The notes: generated by a model from the sequence alone, not told the origin. A DNA stretch of 64,000 nt from Mycobacterium sp. 852013-50091_SCH5140682 (GCF_001665685.1 NZ_LZTB01000039.1:1-64000); one strand, 5' to 3'; numbered from the stretch's first letter, positions 44,918 to 52,617 are shown. Numbers and translations are program-made.

Positions 44918-45214
44918 TCACTGAACCGGGCAGGCGTACTTCCTGGCCACGTCCATCACCCGATCCTGCGCCCCTGGGCCGATCACCCCTTGCGCGGCCA
45001 GCTCCAAACCGATGTATCCGGGTATGCCGCCGATGCAGGCCTGGTGCGCAACGCGCCACGCGGTGTCCGGATTCAGGTGGTAGCCATTGCGGTCGAGCCC
45101 CTGCATGTAGTCGTCGAAAGCCGGCGTGCCCTGGTCCGGTATTGCATTGGCGGTGGCGGCCAAGCCAATAGCGGTGACCACTGCTGCGAAAAGAGCTGCA
45201 ACCACACGTTTCAT
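44918..45214 (-). CDS. DUF732 secreted protein
   Basis: A 98-residue protein with a Sec signal peptide (KRVVAALFAAVVTAIGLAATANA) and a DUF732 domain (FDDYMQGLDRNGYHLNPDTAWRVAHQACIGG...YACPVQ) with two cysteines likely to form a disulfide. ATG 45214 is preferred over ATG 45220 because AGGAG is then six bases away. DUF732 proteins are small exported mycobacterial proteins of unknown function. Confidence 0.88.
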   Translation of the reverse strand: MKRVVAALFAAVVTAIGLAATANAIPDQGTPAFDDYMQGLDRNGYHLNPDTAWRVAHQACIGGIPGYIGLELAAQGVIGPGAQDRVMDVARKYACPVQ

Positions 45215-45306
45215 GTCCATCTCCTATGGGCATATCCACCCGTCAACGCGTATACGTTTACACACCTCACCGACACAGACGGCAAAATCTCGGCATCGTC
45301 TGGTCT

Positions 45307-45312
45307 TAAACT
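45307..45312 (+). promoter_or_regulatory. -10 element of a leaderless transcript (HhH-GPD gene)
   Basis: TAAACT ends six bases before GTG 45319, and no ribosome site intervenes. Confidence 0.5.
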
Positions 45313-45318
45313 GGCGAG

Positions 45319-45897
45319 GTGGCGAAACTGCAGCTAGTTCAAGACCCGGCCGCCGATGCCCTGCTCGAGGAGAATCCGTTCGCGTTGCTGGTGGGCATGC
45401 TGTTGGATCAGCAGATCCCGATGGAGACGGCGTTCGCGGGCCCCAAGAAGATCGCGGACCGTATCGGCGGCGTCGACGCTGTCCAGATCGCCGAGTACGA
45501 CCCGGAGGCGTTCGTCGCGCTGTGCTCCGAAACGCCTGCGATCCACCGGTTTCCGGGGTCGATGTCCAAGCGGGTGCAGGCTCTCGCGCAGGCCATCGTC
45601 GACGAGTACGACGGCGACGTGACCAAGCTGTGGACCGCGGGCGACCCTGACGGCAAGGAAGTGCTGCGGCGGCTCAAGGGTCTGCCCGGTTTCGGCGATC
45701 AGAAGGCCCGGATCTTTCTGGCGCTGCTCGGCAAGCAGTACGGCGTGACCCCGAAGGGCTGGCGCGCCGCGGCAGGCGATTACGGCAAGGCAGGTACCCA
45801 CATGTCGGTGGCCGATGTGGTCGACGCCGGGTCGCTGCAGAAGGTGCGCACGTACAAGAAGGAAATGAAGGCGGCAGCCAAGGCCGCCAAGGCCTGA
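45319..45897 (+). CDS. HhH-GPD family base-excision repair protein
   Basis: A 192-residue protein of the actinobacterial HhH-GPD group, probably the counterpart of Rv1156. It has FALLVGMLLDQQIPMETAFAGPKKI at the N-terminus and the helix-hairpin-helix LRRLKGLPGFGDQKARIFLALLGK at residues ~115-140. There is no iron-sulfur cluster cysteine set. Glycosylases of this fold remove damaged bases; the specificity is unknown. It starts at GTG 45319 and appears leaderless. Confidence 0.82.
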   Translation: MAKLQLVQDPAADALLEENPFALLVGMLLDQQIPMETAFAGPKKIADRIGGVDAVQIAEYDPEAFVALCSETPAIHRFPGSMSKRVQALAQAIVDEYDGDVTKLWTAGDPDGKEVLRRLKGLPGFGDQKARIFLALLGKQYGVTPKGWRAAAGDYGKAGTHMSVADVVDAGSLQKVRTYKKEMKAAAKAAKA

Positions 45898-45908
45898 TCT
45901 CCTGTTGG

Positions 45909-45959
45909 CTCTGCGGCTGTGGCGTGGACGTGCGAGTGGGCAGTGCCGTCACCGCAGAG
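45909..45959. terminator. Spaced 8-bp inverted repeat between convergent genes
   Basis: CTCTGCGG (45909-45916) and CCGCAGAG (45952-45959) are perfect arms separated by 35 bases, between the convergent HhH-GPD and nitroreductase genes. A weak terminator candidate. Confidence 0.35.
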
Positions 45960-45985
45960 TCAGTGTGGACGGCTAGCGGATAGAA

Positions 45986-46639
45986 CTAGAACGGTTCACC
46001 GTCGAAGCGCTCGCGGGTGGCGATCTCGCTGACCGGCCTGCGGGTGAGCTTGGTGAACTGACGCACGGGCTTGCCCATCGGCACCACCGCGGCGATTGCA
46101 AACTGCTCGGGTATGCCGAGCAACGCCTTCACCCGCGGCTCCTCGGGCACCGCCATGGTCGTCATCACGCCGCCGAATCCTTCATTGCGGGCGGCCAACA
46201 GGATGTTCCACACGAACGGGTACACCGACGCGCCGGATACCACGCCGATCCGGTCGAGATTCTGGTCGAGCGCGGCCACCACGCCAAGGTCGACACAGAC
46301 CACCAGCACCACCGACGCTTCCAGCAGCGGGGTGGCGGGCGGCACCTCGACTGCGGCGATCTCTTCCTCGGACACACCGGGGGAATGCAAAGGGTTCCAA
46401 GGGTTCTCGCCGTTGCGCTGTTGTGCGATGTACCGGCGCGCGCCGGTGACGCTGAGGTCGGAGAGCGCCTCGCGGGTGTGCTGGTCGCGGATCACCACCA
46501 CGCGGGTGCCCTGCCGGTTGCCGCCGCTGGGGGCAAACCGGGCGTTGTCCAGTATGCGTTCGACTACCTCGTCGGGCAGTGCCTCGCCGGTGAACTGACG
46601 GGTGGCGCCGGTGGTGCGCATGACGTCGTAGATCTCCAT
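45986..46639 (-). CDS. Nitroreductase family protein
   Basis: A 217-residue FMN-dependent oxidoreductase (MEIYDVMRTTGATRQFTGEALPDEVVERILDNARFAPSGGNRQG at the N-terminus gives the FMN phosphate site; GASVYPFVWNILLAARNEGFGGVMTT is the central helix). It is related to BluB/SagB-type nitroreductases; the physiological substrate is unknown. ATG 46639 has TTAGAT six bases upstream and no ribosome site. Confidence 0.85.
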   Translation of the reverse strand: MEIYDVMRTTGATRQFTGEALPDEVVERILDNARFAPSGGNRQGTRVVVIRDQHTREALSDLSVTGARRYIAQQRNGENPWNPLHSPGVSEEEIAAVEVPPATPLLEASVVLVVCVDLGVVAALDQNLDRIGVVSGASVYPFVWNILLAARNEGFGGVMTTMAVPEEPRVKALLGIPEQFAIAAVVPMGKPVRQFTKLTRRPVSEIATRERFDGEPF

Positions 46640-46674
46640 GCCTACATCTAACTCATCTATGCGATGGTGTTGAT

Positions 46675-46824
46675 ATGGCGAAGACACATCTCAACTGCCC
46701 GTGCGGCGAGGCGATCACGGGAACCGACGAAGACGATCTGGTCGAGAAGGCCCAGGCGCACCTCGCCGAGGCGCACCCGGGCCGCGAGTACGACCGGGAC
46801 ATGATTTTATTTATGGCGTACTGA
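46675..46824 (+). CDS. DUF1059 family small protein with phage-altered 3' end
   Basis: A 49-residue protein (MAKTHLNCPCGEAITG..., ending MILFMAY) with the CPCG zinc-type motif of DUF1059. The first ~43 codons are GC-rich host sequence; the last few (ATT TTA TTT ATG) are AT-rich with codons rare in the neighbourhood. Orthologues commonly end in a similar ILFMAY, so the reading frame is preserved. The prophage integrase gene lies immediately beyond, so the 3' end is the probable attachment site, restored by phage sequence. Confidence 0.75.
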   Translation: MAKTHLNCPCGEAITGTDEDDLVEKAQAHLAEAHPGREYDRDMILFMAY

Positions 46825-46861
46825 CGCTGTACCTGCATAAACAGGGCAAATCGGGCGGGCT

Positions 46862-46903
46862 TGACGGACGAATACCGTATTTTCCCCGTAAATTCATCCG
46901 TCA
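46862..46903 (-). terminator. Hairpin at the integrase stop
   Basis: TGACGGACGAAT and ATTCATCCGTCA pair over 12 positions with one mismatch. The right arm contains the integrase stop codon. It may terminate integrase transcription and lies in the likely attachment region. Confidence 0.5.
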
Positions 46904-48076
46904 CCCGGCCTGACCAGCCCACTTATCCAGCACGTCTCGGGCGTCCGGCCCGATCGTCCTCCGCTGCGCATAGTGGTGCTCCGTCGTGGACAGCTGGCTG
47001 TGCGACAACTGGGCTTGCGCCGCCTCGATGCCCAGCCCGTCACGAACCACCGTGCCCACCGACCGCCGGAACGAGTGCGGCGTCACCCACCGCAGATCAG
47101 GGTGCGGCTTCAGAGCCGCCCGGAACTGCTTCGAGATGCTCGACAGCGACACCCAGCCGCCGGACTCACTCACCAGCACGGGCCCGTCGACACTGCCGGT
47201 CCGACCGAACAGTTCGGTCAGCACCTCCACGCCGAACTTCGGCAGCATCACCGTGTGCGGCGGGGCATCGTGCTTGCGTGAGTCCTGCCGGTGCAACGGC
47301 TTCCCCGGAATAGCACCGTGATCGAGCAGCGTCCCCGATACCGTCGCGGTCGGCGGGTCGCCGAGCAGATCGACCTCCTGCCACTGGATAGCCAGTACCT
47401 CACCCGGCCGGTCACCGGTAGCAGCCAACAGCTCGACGAACGCGCGGAGCATCGGGCCCTTCGGCCGACCGCCCCGCGGGCTCGGCAGACAGTAGACCCG
47501 GATCGCCTCACGCACCTGCTCCAACTCCGCCGCGGTAAGGGAGCGCACCGCCTTCTCCTCGGCCGCCACGGCGCGGGTCTCCCGGATCGGGTTATGCCGC
47601 ACGACGTCGAACCGGGTCGCCAAGCCGTACATGCCGGACAGGACCGTCCGCAACTGACCTGACGGCCCTGACGGCAAAGCCTTGAGGTGCGCATCGGCGC
47701 GGCTGGTCAGCAACTCGCGGATCCGCAGCGCGCCGAGCTGGTCGGCGCCGTGGAGCCGCCACGCCTTCCGGTACTGACTCTCGGTCTGCGGCTTCAGCCC
47801 ATCCTCGGTGACCTTGATACTGATCCACACCTCGAACAGCTGCGACAGCGTGGTTCGCTCTCCGATGACTCCGGCCGGCGCGGTGGATTCCAGCTCGGTC
47901 TTGATGCGCCGCAGCAGGGTGCGGCGCGCGTCCTCGGCCGACTTCGCCGACGATGCTTCCCGCTCCCGCAGCTTCCCAGTGTGCAGGCGCACATAGGTTG
48001 TGGCGTACCACACGCCGCCCTTGCGGGTCGTGGTGATCTTGCCGTGCTCACCTGGCTCTAACCGCTGACGGGGCAT
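46901..48076 (-). CDS. int: Phage tyrosine integrase
   Basis: A 391-residue site-specific recombinase. The N-terminal arm-binding and core-binding domains cover ~1-190 (TTLSQLFEVWISIKVTEDGLKPQTESQYRKAWRL). The catalytic domain has Arg in AATGDRPGEVLAIQW, HSFRR, the histidine in LSHSQLSTTEHHY and the tyrosine nucleophile at its end (HHYAQR). It should integrate the phage into the 3' end of the adjacent DUF1059 gene. It is transcribed away from the immunity region. Confidence 0.92.
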   Translation of the reverse strand: MPRQRLEPGEHGKITTTRKGGVWYATTYVRLHTGKLREREASSAKSAEDARRTLLRRIKTELESTAPAGVIGERTTLSQLFEVWISIKVTEDGLKPQTESQYRKAWRLHGADQLGALRIRELLTSRADAHLKALPSGPSGQLRTVLSGMYGLATRFDVVRHNPIRETRAVAAEEKAVRSLTAAELEQVREAIRVYCLPSPRGGRPKGPMLRAFVELLAATGDRPGEVLAIQWQEVDLLGDPPTATVSGTLLDHGAIPGKPLHRQDSRKHDAPPHTVMLPKFGVEVLTELFGRTGSVDGPVLVSESGGWVSLSSISKQFRAALKPHPDLRWVTPHSFRRSVGTVVRDGLGIEAAQAQLSHSQLSTTEHHYAQRRTIGPDARDVLDKWAGQAG

Positions 48077-48154
48077 GCCTTGCCGTTCTTCATGGTTCGG
48101 TCCTTCTGTCTTTCGCGCGGATATTCACGAGCACGCTGAGAAATCAGATCGGGC

Positions 48155-48652
48155 CTAGTTCAGCTTGTTGCCGCTGGCATCGGGGATCGCGCCTGCGATC
48201 ATCATGATGCCCTCGATCAGCACCCAGATGCCCAGCGGGACAAGGATGACCATCCCTATCCCGCACAGCATGGTGGTGATCAGTCCGACCACTCCCAGTG
48301 TGAGTTGGATTCCGCCCAGCGAGGTGTACCCGAGGTAGAAGCGGCCCAGGCCGAAGAATCCGAGGAACAGCTGCAGTAGGCCAGCGACCACACCGGATTT
48401 CGGAGGGCGCTGCGTCTGGTTGGGGAACGGGGCGAGCTGGTCGGTCCATGTGTGTCCGTCCCAATAGCGTTGCGTCTGCGCCCCGTGGGGGTCCGGGTAC
48501 CAGCCCGGCCCTGCCAGTGGTGGCGTCGCGCGGGCGGGTGGTGCTGCCGCTGGCATGGGGGAGAATAGCCCGCACTTCGGGCACCGGAATGACTTGGCTT
48601 CACCACTGGTCTGGAGTCGGGCCTGGCACTTCGGGCACACAACAGTGATCAC
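48155..48652 (-). CDS. Zinc-ribbon / DUF2510 / TM2 membrane protein
   Basis: A 165-residue modular protein from GTG 48652: an N-terminal zinc ribbon (CPKC...CPKCG), a proline-rich linker, a DUF2510 motif (GWYPDPHGAQTQRYWDGHTWTDQ) and a TM2 domain with hydrophobic segments (VVAGLLQLFLGFFGLGRFYLG, TLGVVGLITTMLCGIGMVILVPLGIWVLIEG). It overlaps the DUF3263 start by four bases. Expressed from the lysogenic side of the prophage, it may act at the membrane in superinfection exclusion; that role is inference. Confidence 0.82.
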   Translation of the reverse strand: MITVVCPKCQARLQTSGEAKSFRCPKCGLFSPMPAAAPPARATPPLAGPGWYPDPHGAQTQRYWDGHTWTDQLAPFPNQTQRPPKSGVVAGLLQLFLGFFGLGRFYLGYTSLGGIQLTLGVVGLITTMLCGIGMVILVPLGIWVLIEGIMMIAGAIPDASGNKLN

Positions 48653-48873
48653 GATTCCCCCCGACTCCGAGTTGACACCCGGCGAAGCCTATTGACGGTG
48701 ACGGAATCGTATTCCAGCGCTGGCCTGTGCGTGATCAGAGTCGCCAGGCGCTGGTAATAGCGAACGGGCGAGAAGCCGAGCGCCCGGATCGCATCCTCTT
48801 TCCCGCCGACCGTGGCGAACCACTGACATTCGAGATCCAGCATCGCGCGATCCCTATCGGTCAGGGAATCCAT
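48649..48873 (-). CDS. DUF3263 family protein
   Basis: A 74-residue protein (LTDRDRAMLDLECQWFATVGGKEDAIRALGFSPVRYYQRLATLI) matching DUF3263, a small actinobacterial and mycobacteriophage family with a sigma-like/HTH helical pattern. ATG 48873 is chosen; GTG 48879 is possible. Its start lies inside the end of the peptidase gene. It is probably a DNA-binding accessory of the lysogenic cassette. Confidence 0.8.
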   Translation of the reverse strand: MDSLTDRDRAMLDLECQWFATVGGKEDAIRALGFSPVRYYQRLATLITHRPALEYDSVTVNRLRRVSTRSRGES

Positions 48874-49310
48874 AGCCACTCATCCGCCAATGCGTGCTCC
48901 AGCTCGGCTGTCTCGATCGGATCCAGGGTGGTCATGCGGGTGTGCAGTGTGGGCACGTCCACCCAGAGGCTGTCGGCCAGCATGTACCGGTCACCGGACG
49001 GACAGGCACGGTAGGCATCGATCAAGTGCGGCAGGGTAATGAGCCGCTGGGCCGCGAGCTGGTCCACGATCTGTTCCTCGAGCGCGAAGGCCGCCGGATC
49101 ATCCGGCGGGACCCCGCGCTCCAAATGGATCAATTCGTGGGTGAGCGTGCAGCGCCGCTTCACCTGGTTGAGGCGCCGGCACAGCCAGATCCGCTGGTCC
49201 CGGAAACTCGTCAGTCCCCACGTCGTGTCGGGAAGTTGATGGTCCCGGTGGATGCGCCAGTCGGGGAAGATGTCCCCGGCGTGCTTCCACGGATGCCAGC
49301 GGTTGCTCAT
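48861..49310 (-). CDS. ImmA/IrrE-type metallopeptidase
   Basis: A ~149-residue protein with the zinc-protease motif LTHELIHLERG (HExxH) and WLCRRLNQVKRRC before it. Phage ImmA-type peptidases cleave or inactivate the phage repressor to trigger induction, or act in immunity. ATG 49310 starts directly at the conserved RWHPW motif. ATG 49415 would add 35 residues encoded across the dyad at 49358-49377, so the shorter form is preferred. Confidence 0.78.
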   Translation of the reverse strand: MSNRWHPWKHAGDIFPDWRIHRDHQLPDTTWGLTSFRDQRIWLCRRLNQVKRRCTLTHELIHLERGVPPDDPAAFALEEQIVDQLAAQRLITLPHLIDAYRACPSGDRYMLADSLWVDVPTLHTRMTTLDPIETAELEHALADEWLWIP

Positions 49311-49357
49311 GAACCGGGAAGGTAGTTCACAGGTCTGACAAAACAGGCTCTGACCTC

Positions 49358-49377
49358 GAATAACAGCGTTGTTATTC
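49358..49377. promoter_or_regulatory. 20-base dyad upstream of the peptidase gene
   Basis: GAATAACA-GCGT-TGTTATTC is a perfect dyad around a four-base centre, 48 bases before the preferred start of the peptidase gene. It is a candidate operator for a prophage regulator. Confidence 0.45.
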
Positions 49378-49455
49378 AGTCGCTGGAAGTTGGTCTGAGG
49401 TGGTCCATCGAACAAGCCACCCTGTACGACACCGCCTGAGGGCTAGCGGTTAGTT

Positions 49456-49701
49456 TCACCCCGTTTCCTCGCTGGCGAATCGGCCGTACTTTCGTCTGTA
49501 ATCACTGTCCATAATGAACGCGATTTGGTGGAGCTTGGGCGCAATGACATCCATGACGAAGTTCGCGTGATCAGTCGCGACCTTGCTGCTCAGGAGCGCT
49601 GCGTAGGCCTGTGCGAACTGTATTGCCTGCTCGTCACTGAGTTTCGACGGATCGATAGCGCTTAGACGCTGCTCGATTGCCTTACCTTGATCGTGTACCA
49701 C
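49456..49701 (-). CDS. Hypothetical prophage protein (81 aa)
   Basis: A helical, soluble protein from GTG 49701 with AGGGGG seven bases upstream (AIEQRLSAIDPSKLSDEQAIQFAQAYAALLSSKVATDHANFVMDVIAPKLHQI). No family recognised. It lies between repressor and peptidase genes in the leftward operon. Confidence 0.6.
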   Translation of the reverse strand: MVHDQGKAIEQRLSAIDPSKLSDEQAIQFAQAYAALLSSKVATDHANFVMDVIAPKLHQIAFIMDSDYRRKYGRFASEETG

Positions 49702-49760
49702 TGATAGACCCCCTGAGCTTTCCGAAGGTCAAGCATATGTGACCCGCTCACTCCAACTCG

Positions 49761-50897
49761 TTATTGGCTATCGTCTTTCGGCTCGTCCGGCACATCCCGC
49801 GCCGCGAGGGACGCATCGTTCTCCCAGTCAGGAACGGCGTCGTCGTCATCCCAGTGCGCCGGACGGACCACCTTGCTGGCCGCTCCAGCCGCAATGTGAG
49901 CAGAATTCGCATACTGCTCGGCTTCTTCGATCATGGAGTTGATGCCTGCCGCCAGTTCGGGGTTGGCGCTGCCCTGAAGCCGGCGCAGAAGAGCCAACAT
50001 CGCCCTGGCGTACTCCCTGTTGCCGATCGGCGTATCCCGAATGCGCGCGTAGGTGTCTCGAAGCTGGTCCACTTCGGCGGTCATATCCAGGGCGGGATCG
50101 ATTCTGGCTGCGCGAGCAAATAACTCGTCCATCTCGGCGTCAAATTGGCCGAACAACTCAGTCGACCGGAGCTGCTTGACTACACCCGGCCTGCTGCCGG
50201 GTGGATCCTCCTCGATTTCGTCGCCTTCCGACGATGCTGGCGATTGCGTCGCAGTTTCCAAGTCATCGCTGTCCTCCTCGTTGGTTTGATGTGGCAAAAA
50301 AGCTAGATCGATCTGCGGACGCGGGGGGTTGGGGCCCCACTTATCTGCTTCCGTGAATTCGGCTACGACCTTGGCGAGTTCGTCTTTGTATGTCGCGATC
50401 AGCCCCAGCACGCCCGAACCCATGAGTAACCCGAAACCGGCATGAGTGAAGTCGCGAATCTCGGAGGGATTGCAGCCCAGCTTCGCGGCCAGCGGAGCGA
50501 GCTTCCACGCCTCGCGAACGCCGTTGAGAAGTTGGACCTGGCGGTCAACCTCAGCTTTGCCGTCGCGGCCGACGCGCTCCATTGCAGCCGTTGTGGTCCG
50601 AGCAATCTCGTCTGCAGGGTCATCCTCGAGCATGTGAACCGATATCGGCCTGCGAGTGTCTATGGGTTCGCCACCGGCAAGGATTCTGTCGATACTCCCG
50701 ACATCCCAGCGCAATGCCGCTTCTAGAGCAGCGCCGGTTCCGTCGCGGAACTCCGTGTGCTTTCCGCCTTCGATGAGCCGAAGCGTGGCTGTTGAAGGAC
50801 CTCCCGCGTTCTGAATATCCGTCTGAGTCTGTCGGAGTTCCTTTCTCCGAGCTCGGACTAGTCGCCCCAGTCGCTGTGCGGGCGTCTCGTTTGTCAT
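49761..50897 (-). CDS. CI-like repressor with N-terminal HTH
   Basis: A 378-residue protein. Residues ~5-70 form an XRE-type helix-turn-helix (AQRLGRLVRARRKELRQTQTDIQNAGGPSTATLRLIEGGK). The rest is acidic and mostly helical with a Glu/Asp-rich linker (EEDSDDLETATQSPASSEGDEIEED). No LexA-type Ser/Lys protease signature is visible. It is transcribed away from the Cro-like gene across a 168-base regulatory region, the classic layout of a lysogeny repressor. A prophage-encoded peptidase downstream may process it. Confidence 0.72.
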   Translation of the reverse strand: MTNETPAQRLGRLVRARRKELRQTQTDIQNAGGPSTATLRLIEGGKHTEFRDGTGAALEAALRWDVGSIDRILAGGEPIDTRRPISVHMLEDDPADEIARTTTAAMERVGRDGKAEVDRQVQLLNGVREAWKLAPLAAKLGCNPSEIRDFTHAGFGLLMGSGVLGLIATYKDELAKVVAEFTEADKWGPNPPRPQIDLAFLPHQTNEEDSDDLETATQSPASSEGDEIEEDPPGSRPGVVKQLRSTELFGQFDAEMDELFARAARIDPALDMTAEVDQLRDTYARIRDTPIGNREYARAMLALLRRLQGSANPELAAGINSMIEEAEQYANSAHIAAGAASKVVRPAHWDDDDAVPDWENDASLAARDVPDEPKDDSQ

Positions 50898-50923
50898 ACC
50901 GGAAGCCTCCCATCCGATGTCGC

Positions 50924-51052
50924 GACAAGTCTAGTGAAGGTATGACAAGTCCAGCGACAGTTCAGCGCTGTTATCGATAGTTACATGGTTGTCATTCAGC
51001 AGATCAACCATCGAAAACTGCGGTCGTGCTTGCGGTACTAGCGATGGTTGTC
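50924..51052. promoter_or_regulatory. Repressor/Cro divergent control region with repeated sites
   Basis: GACAAGTC occurs at 50924-50931 and 50944-50951, 20 bases apart, in the repressor promoter area. CAACCATCG (51005-51013) and CGATGGTTG (51042-51050) form a 9-base inverted pair, and ATGGTTG recurs at 50985-50991. The first set suits one regulator (repressor), the second another (Cro-like). No gene lies in 50898-51065. Confidence 0.5.
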
Positions 51053-51065
51053 TAAAGTTGTCACC

Positions 51066-51353
51066 ATGCCAGCGATGAAACCGCTAGGGCCCATGGTCCG
51101 GATCAAGCAAGTGCGAATCGATCACAACCTAAGCCAGACACAGCTGGTCGAGCGGATCGCGGAGCAGGGGGTTGAGATCACCGTCGCCGGGATCTCAAAC
51201 GTCGAGAACGGCAACAAGAAGGCGAGCGACCGCCTCTTGAATGCATGGGCTAAAGCGCTCGGAATCGACCCGCTGGACGTCTGGCACGGGCCACTACGTC
51301 CCCCTGTTGAGCCCGCCAATTCGCCCAGTCGACGCAAGTCGCCGGCCGCATAA
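51066..51353 (+). CDS. Cro-like XRE regulator
   Basis: A 95-residue protein with an XRE helix-turn-helix (MVRIKQVRIDHNLSQTQLVERIAEQGVEITVAGISNVENGNKKASDRLLNAWAKALG) and a short proline-rich tail. ATG 51066 is divergent from the CI-like repressor, so it is the probable lytic-side regulator. Confidence 0.82.
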   Translation: MPAMKPLGPMVRIKQVRIDHNLSQTQLVERIAEQGVEITVAGISNVENGNKKASDRLLNAWAKALGIDPLDVWHGPLRPPVEPANSPSRRKSPAA

Positions 51354-51357
51354 GAAA

Positions 51358-51383
51358 GCCCCCACCCATGCAGGGGTGAGGGC
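51358..51383 (+). terminator. Intercistronic hairpin between Cro-like and antirepressor genes
   Basis: GCCCCCACCC and GGGTGAGGGC pair over ten positions with one mismatch around ATGCAG. No T-run follows. The core CCACCC...GGGTGA also occurs in the hairpin at 53272. It may be an attenuator or processing site. Confidence 0.5.
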
Positions 51384-51405
51384 CGCGACAACGAAGGAGA
51401 AGTTC

Positions 51406-52227
51406 GTGTCAGAGCTTGAGACTACCGGCAACGAGTTGGTTCAGGTCGGAGCCGACGGCGAACCGTTCACCACGTCGCTGGTGATCGCCGCCGAGACAAG
51501 CAACCAGCACAAGAACGTGCTTGCGCTCATCCGCAAGCACGTGGGCGACCTGAACGAGGTCGGAAGGGTCGCGTTTGAAACGCGACCCTTTGAAACGGCA
51601 GGCGGGACTCAGCGGCGCGAGGTCGCACTGCTGGACGAGCCTGCCGCCGCGTTGCTCATCACCAATCTGGGCGGAAGCAAGGTGGTGTTCGACTTCCGCA
51701 AGCGTCTTGTCGCCGGGTTCTACGCGATGCGGCAGATGCTCGCAGAGCGCGCCCCCATTGCTCCGGTCATCGCGCTGCCCGATCGCCGCCAGCTGGCGCA
51801 GATGGTCATCGAAGAGGCCGACCGTGCTGACGCCGCCGAGGCCCAGGTGCGCGAGCTCACCGCGCCGGCCCGGTCCTGGCAGTTGCTCGCTGACGCCAAG
51901 GGCGACTTCTCAGTCGCCGAGGCCGCGAAGATCCTCTCTCGCGACCCATCGATCACGACGGGGCGCGATCGCCTGTTTCAGTACATGGCAGATCAGAAGT
52001 GGGTCTTCAAGTCCCGCAACCCGCGCGGCGGCTGGGAGGCGTACCAGACGGCCGTCGACACCGGCCGCCTGGTCGAGAAGCCCGCGAAGCCGTTCCTGAA
52101 TTCCAGGACTGGCGCCTACGAGCTCCCCGCGCCGACCATCCGCGTCACCGCCAAGGGGGTCGGAAAGCTGCACGAACTGATGGGCGGCACTGAGCCGATT
52201 CGATTCGTAGTCGGTGAGGCGTCGTGA
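51406..52227 (+). CDS. Rha/KilA-type phage antirepressor
   Basis: A 273-residue protein. Residues ~10-115 form a Rha-type domain (SLVIAAETSNQHKNVLALIRKHVGDL, TAGGTQRREVALLDEPAAALLITNLGG, VFDFRKRLVAGFYAMRQML) and ~150-265 a KilAC-like DNA-binding domain (GDFSVAEAAKILSRDPSITTGRDRLFQYMADQKWVFKSRNPRGGWEAYQ). AAGGAG lies seven bases before GTG 51406. It probably counteracts the repressor on induction. Overlaps the next start by GTGA. Confidence 0.87.
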   Translation: MSELETTGNELVQVGADGEPFTTSLVIAAETSNQHKNVLALIRKHVGDLNEVGRVAFETRPFETAGGTQRREVALLDEPAAALLITNLGGSKVVFDFRKRLVAGFYAMRQMLAERAPIAPVIALPDRRQLAQMVIEEADRADAAEAQVRELTAPARSWQLLADAKGDFSVAEAAKILSRDPSITTGRDRLFQYMADQKWVFKSRNPRGGWEAYQTAVDTGRLVEKPAKPFLNSRTGAYELPAPTIRVTAKGVGKLHELMGGTEPIRFVVGEAS

Positions 52228-52346
52228 CCGGTCTCCTGATTGCCCTCGTCGTGCTGCAGTCCGTATCGCTGCTCGTCCAGCTGAGCCATGCGGGCGCAAC
52301 TCAACGACTTCTCAACCTCGCTGCGCCCGGGCGGAGGTCGATGTGA
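52224..52346 (+). CDS. Single-helix membrane microprotein (40 aa)
   Basis: GTG 52224 overlaps the antirepressor stop and TGA 52346 overlaps the Xis-like start. The product (TGLLIALVVLQSVSLLVQL, then a basic tail) has one membrane helix at its N-terminus. The exact four-base junctions on both sides support it as a gene. No family recognised. Confidence 0.55.
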   Translation: MTGLLIALVVLQSVSLLVQLSHAGATQRLLNLAAPGRRSM

Positions 52347-52537
52347 GCAACTGGTTGAACGATTGGCGGGCGACGGCCGAGAAGCTCGGGGGGATCTCGC
52401 GGGCGAAGGTGTTCGACCTGTGGGCGTCGGGAAAGCTCGAATCGAAATTGATTGGGACACGTCGGTTTTCGACGGATGAGCAGATCGCCAAGTTCATTGA
52501 TGCACTTCCGAGTGTGGTCGATAAGAGGTCCGCGTGA
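52343..52537 (+). CDS. Excisionase-like HTH protein (64 aa)
   Basis: GTG 52343 with GGAGG five bases upstream. The product (WLNDWRATAEKLGGISRAKVFDLWASGKLESKLIGTRRFSTDEQIAKFIDAL) has the small winged-helix pattern of MerR-like excisionases: a recognition helix, basic wing and D-E-I-x-x-F-I end. It likely directs prophage excision with the integrase. Alternatively, a general DNA-binding accessory. Confidence 0.7.
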   Translation: MSNWLNDWRATAEKLGGISRAKVFDLWASGKLESKLIGTRRFSTDEQIAKFIDALPSVVDKRSA

Positions 52538-52617
52538 TCGACATTCTGTTTCTGCTCGGCGGCCTGGTGCTCGCGCTCGTGACCGGTGCTCGGCTCAGCT
52601 TCCGGAGCATCCGATGA
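52534..52617 (+). CDS. Tiny membrane peptide (27 aa)
   Basis: GTG 52534 overlaps the Xis-like stop (GTGA) and its TGA overlaps the following ATG (ATGA). The product is one hydrophobic helix (IDILFLLGGLVLALVTG) with a basic end. Junction geometry supports a coupled gene; otherwise it may only serve to re-initiate ribosomes. Confidence 0.4.
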   Translation: MIDILFLLGGLVLALVTGARLSFRSIR

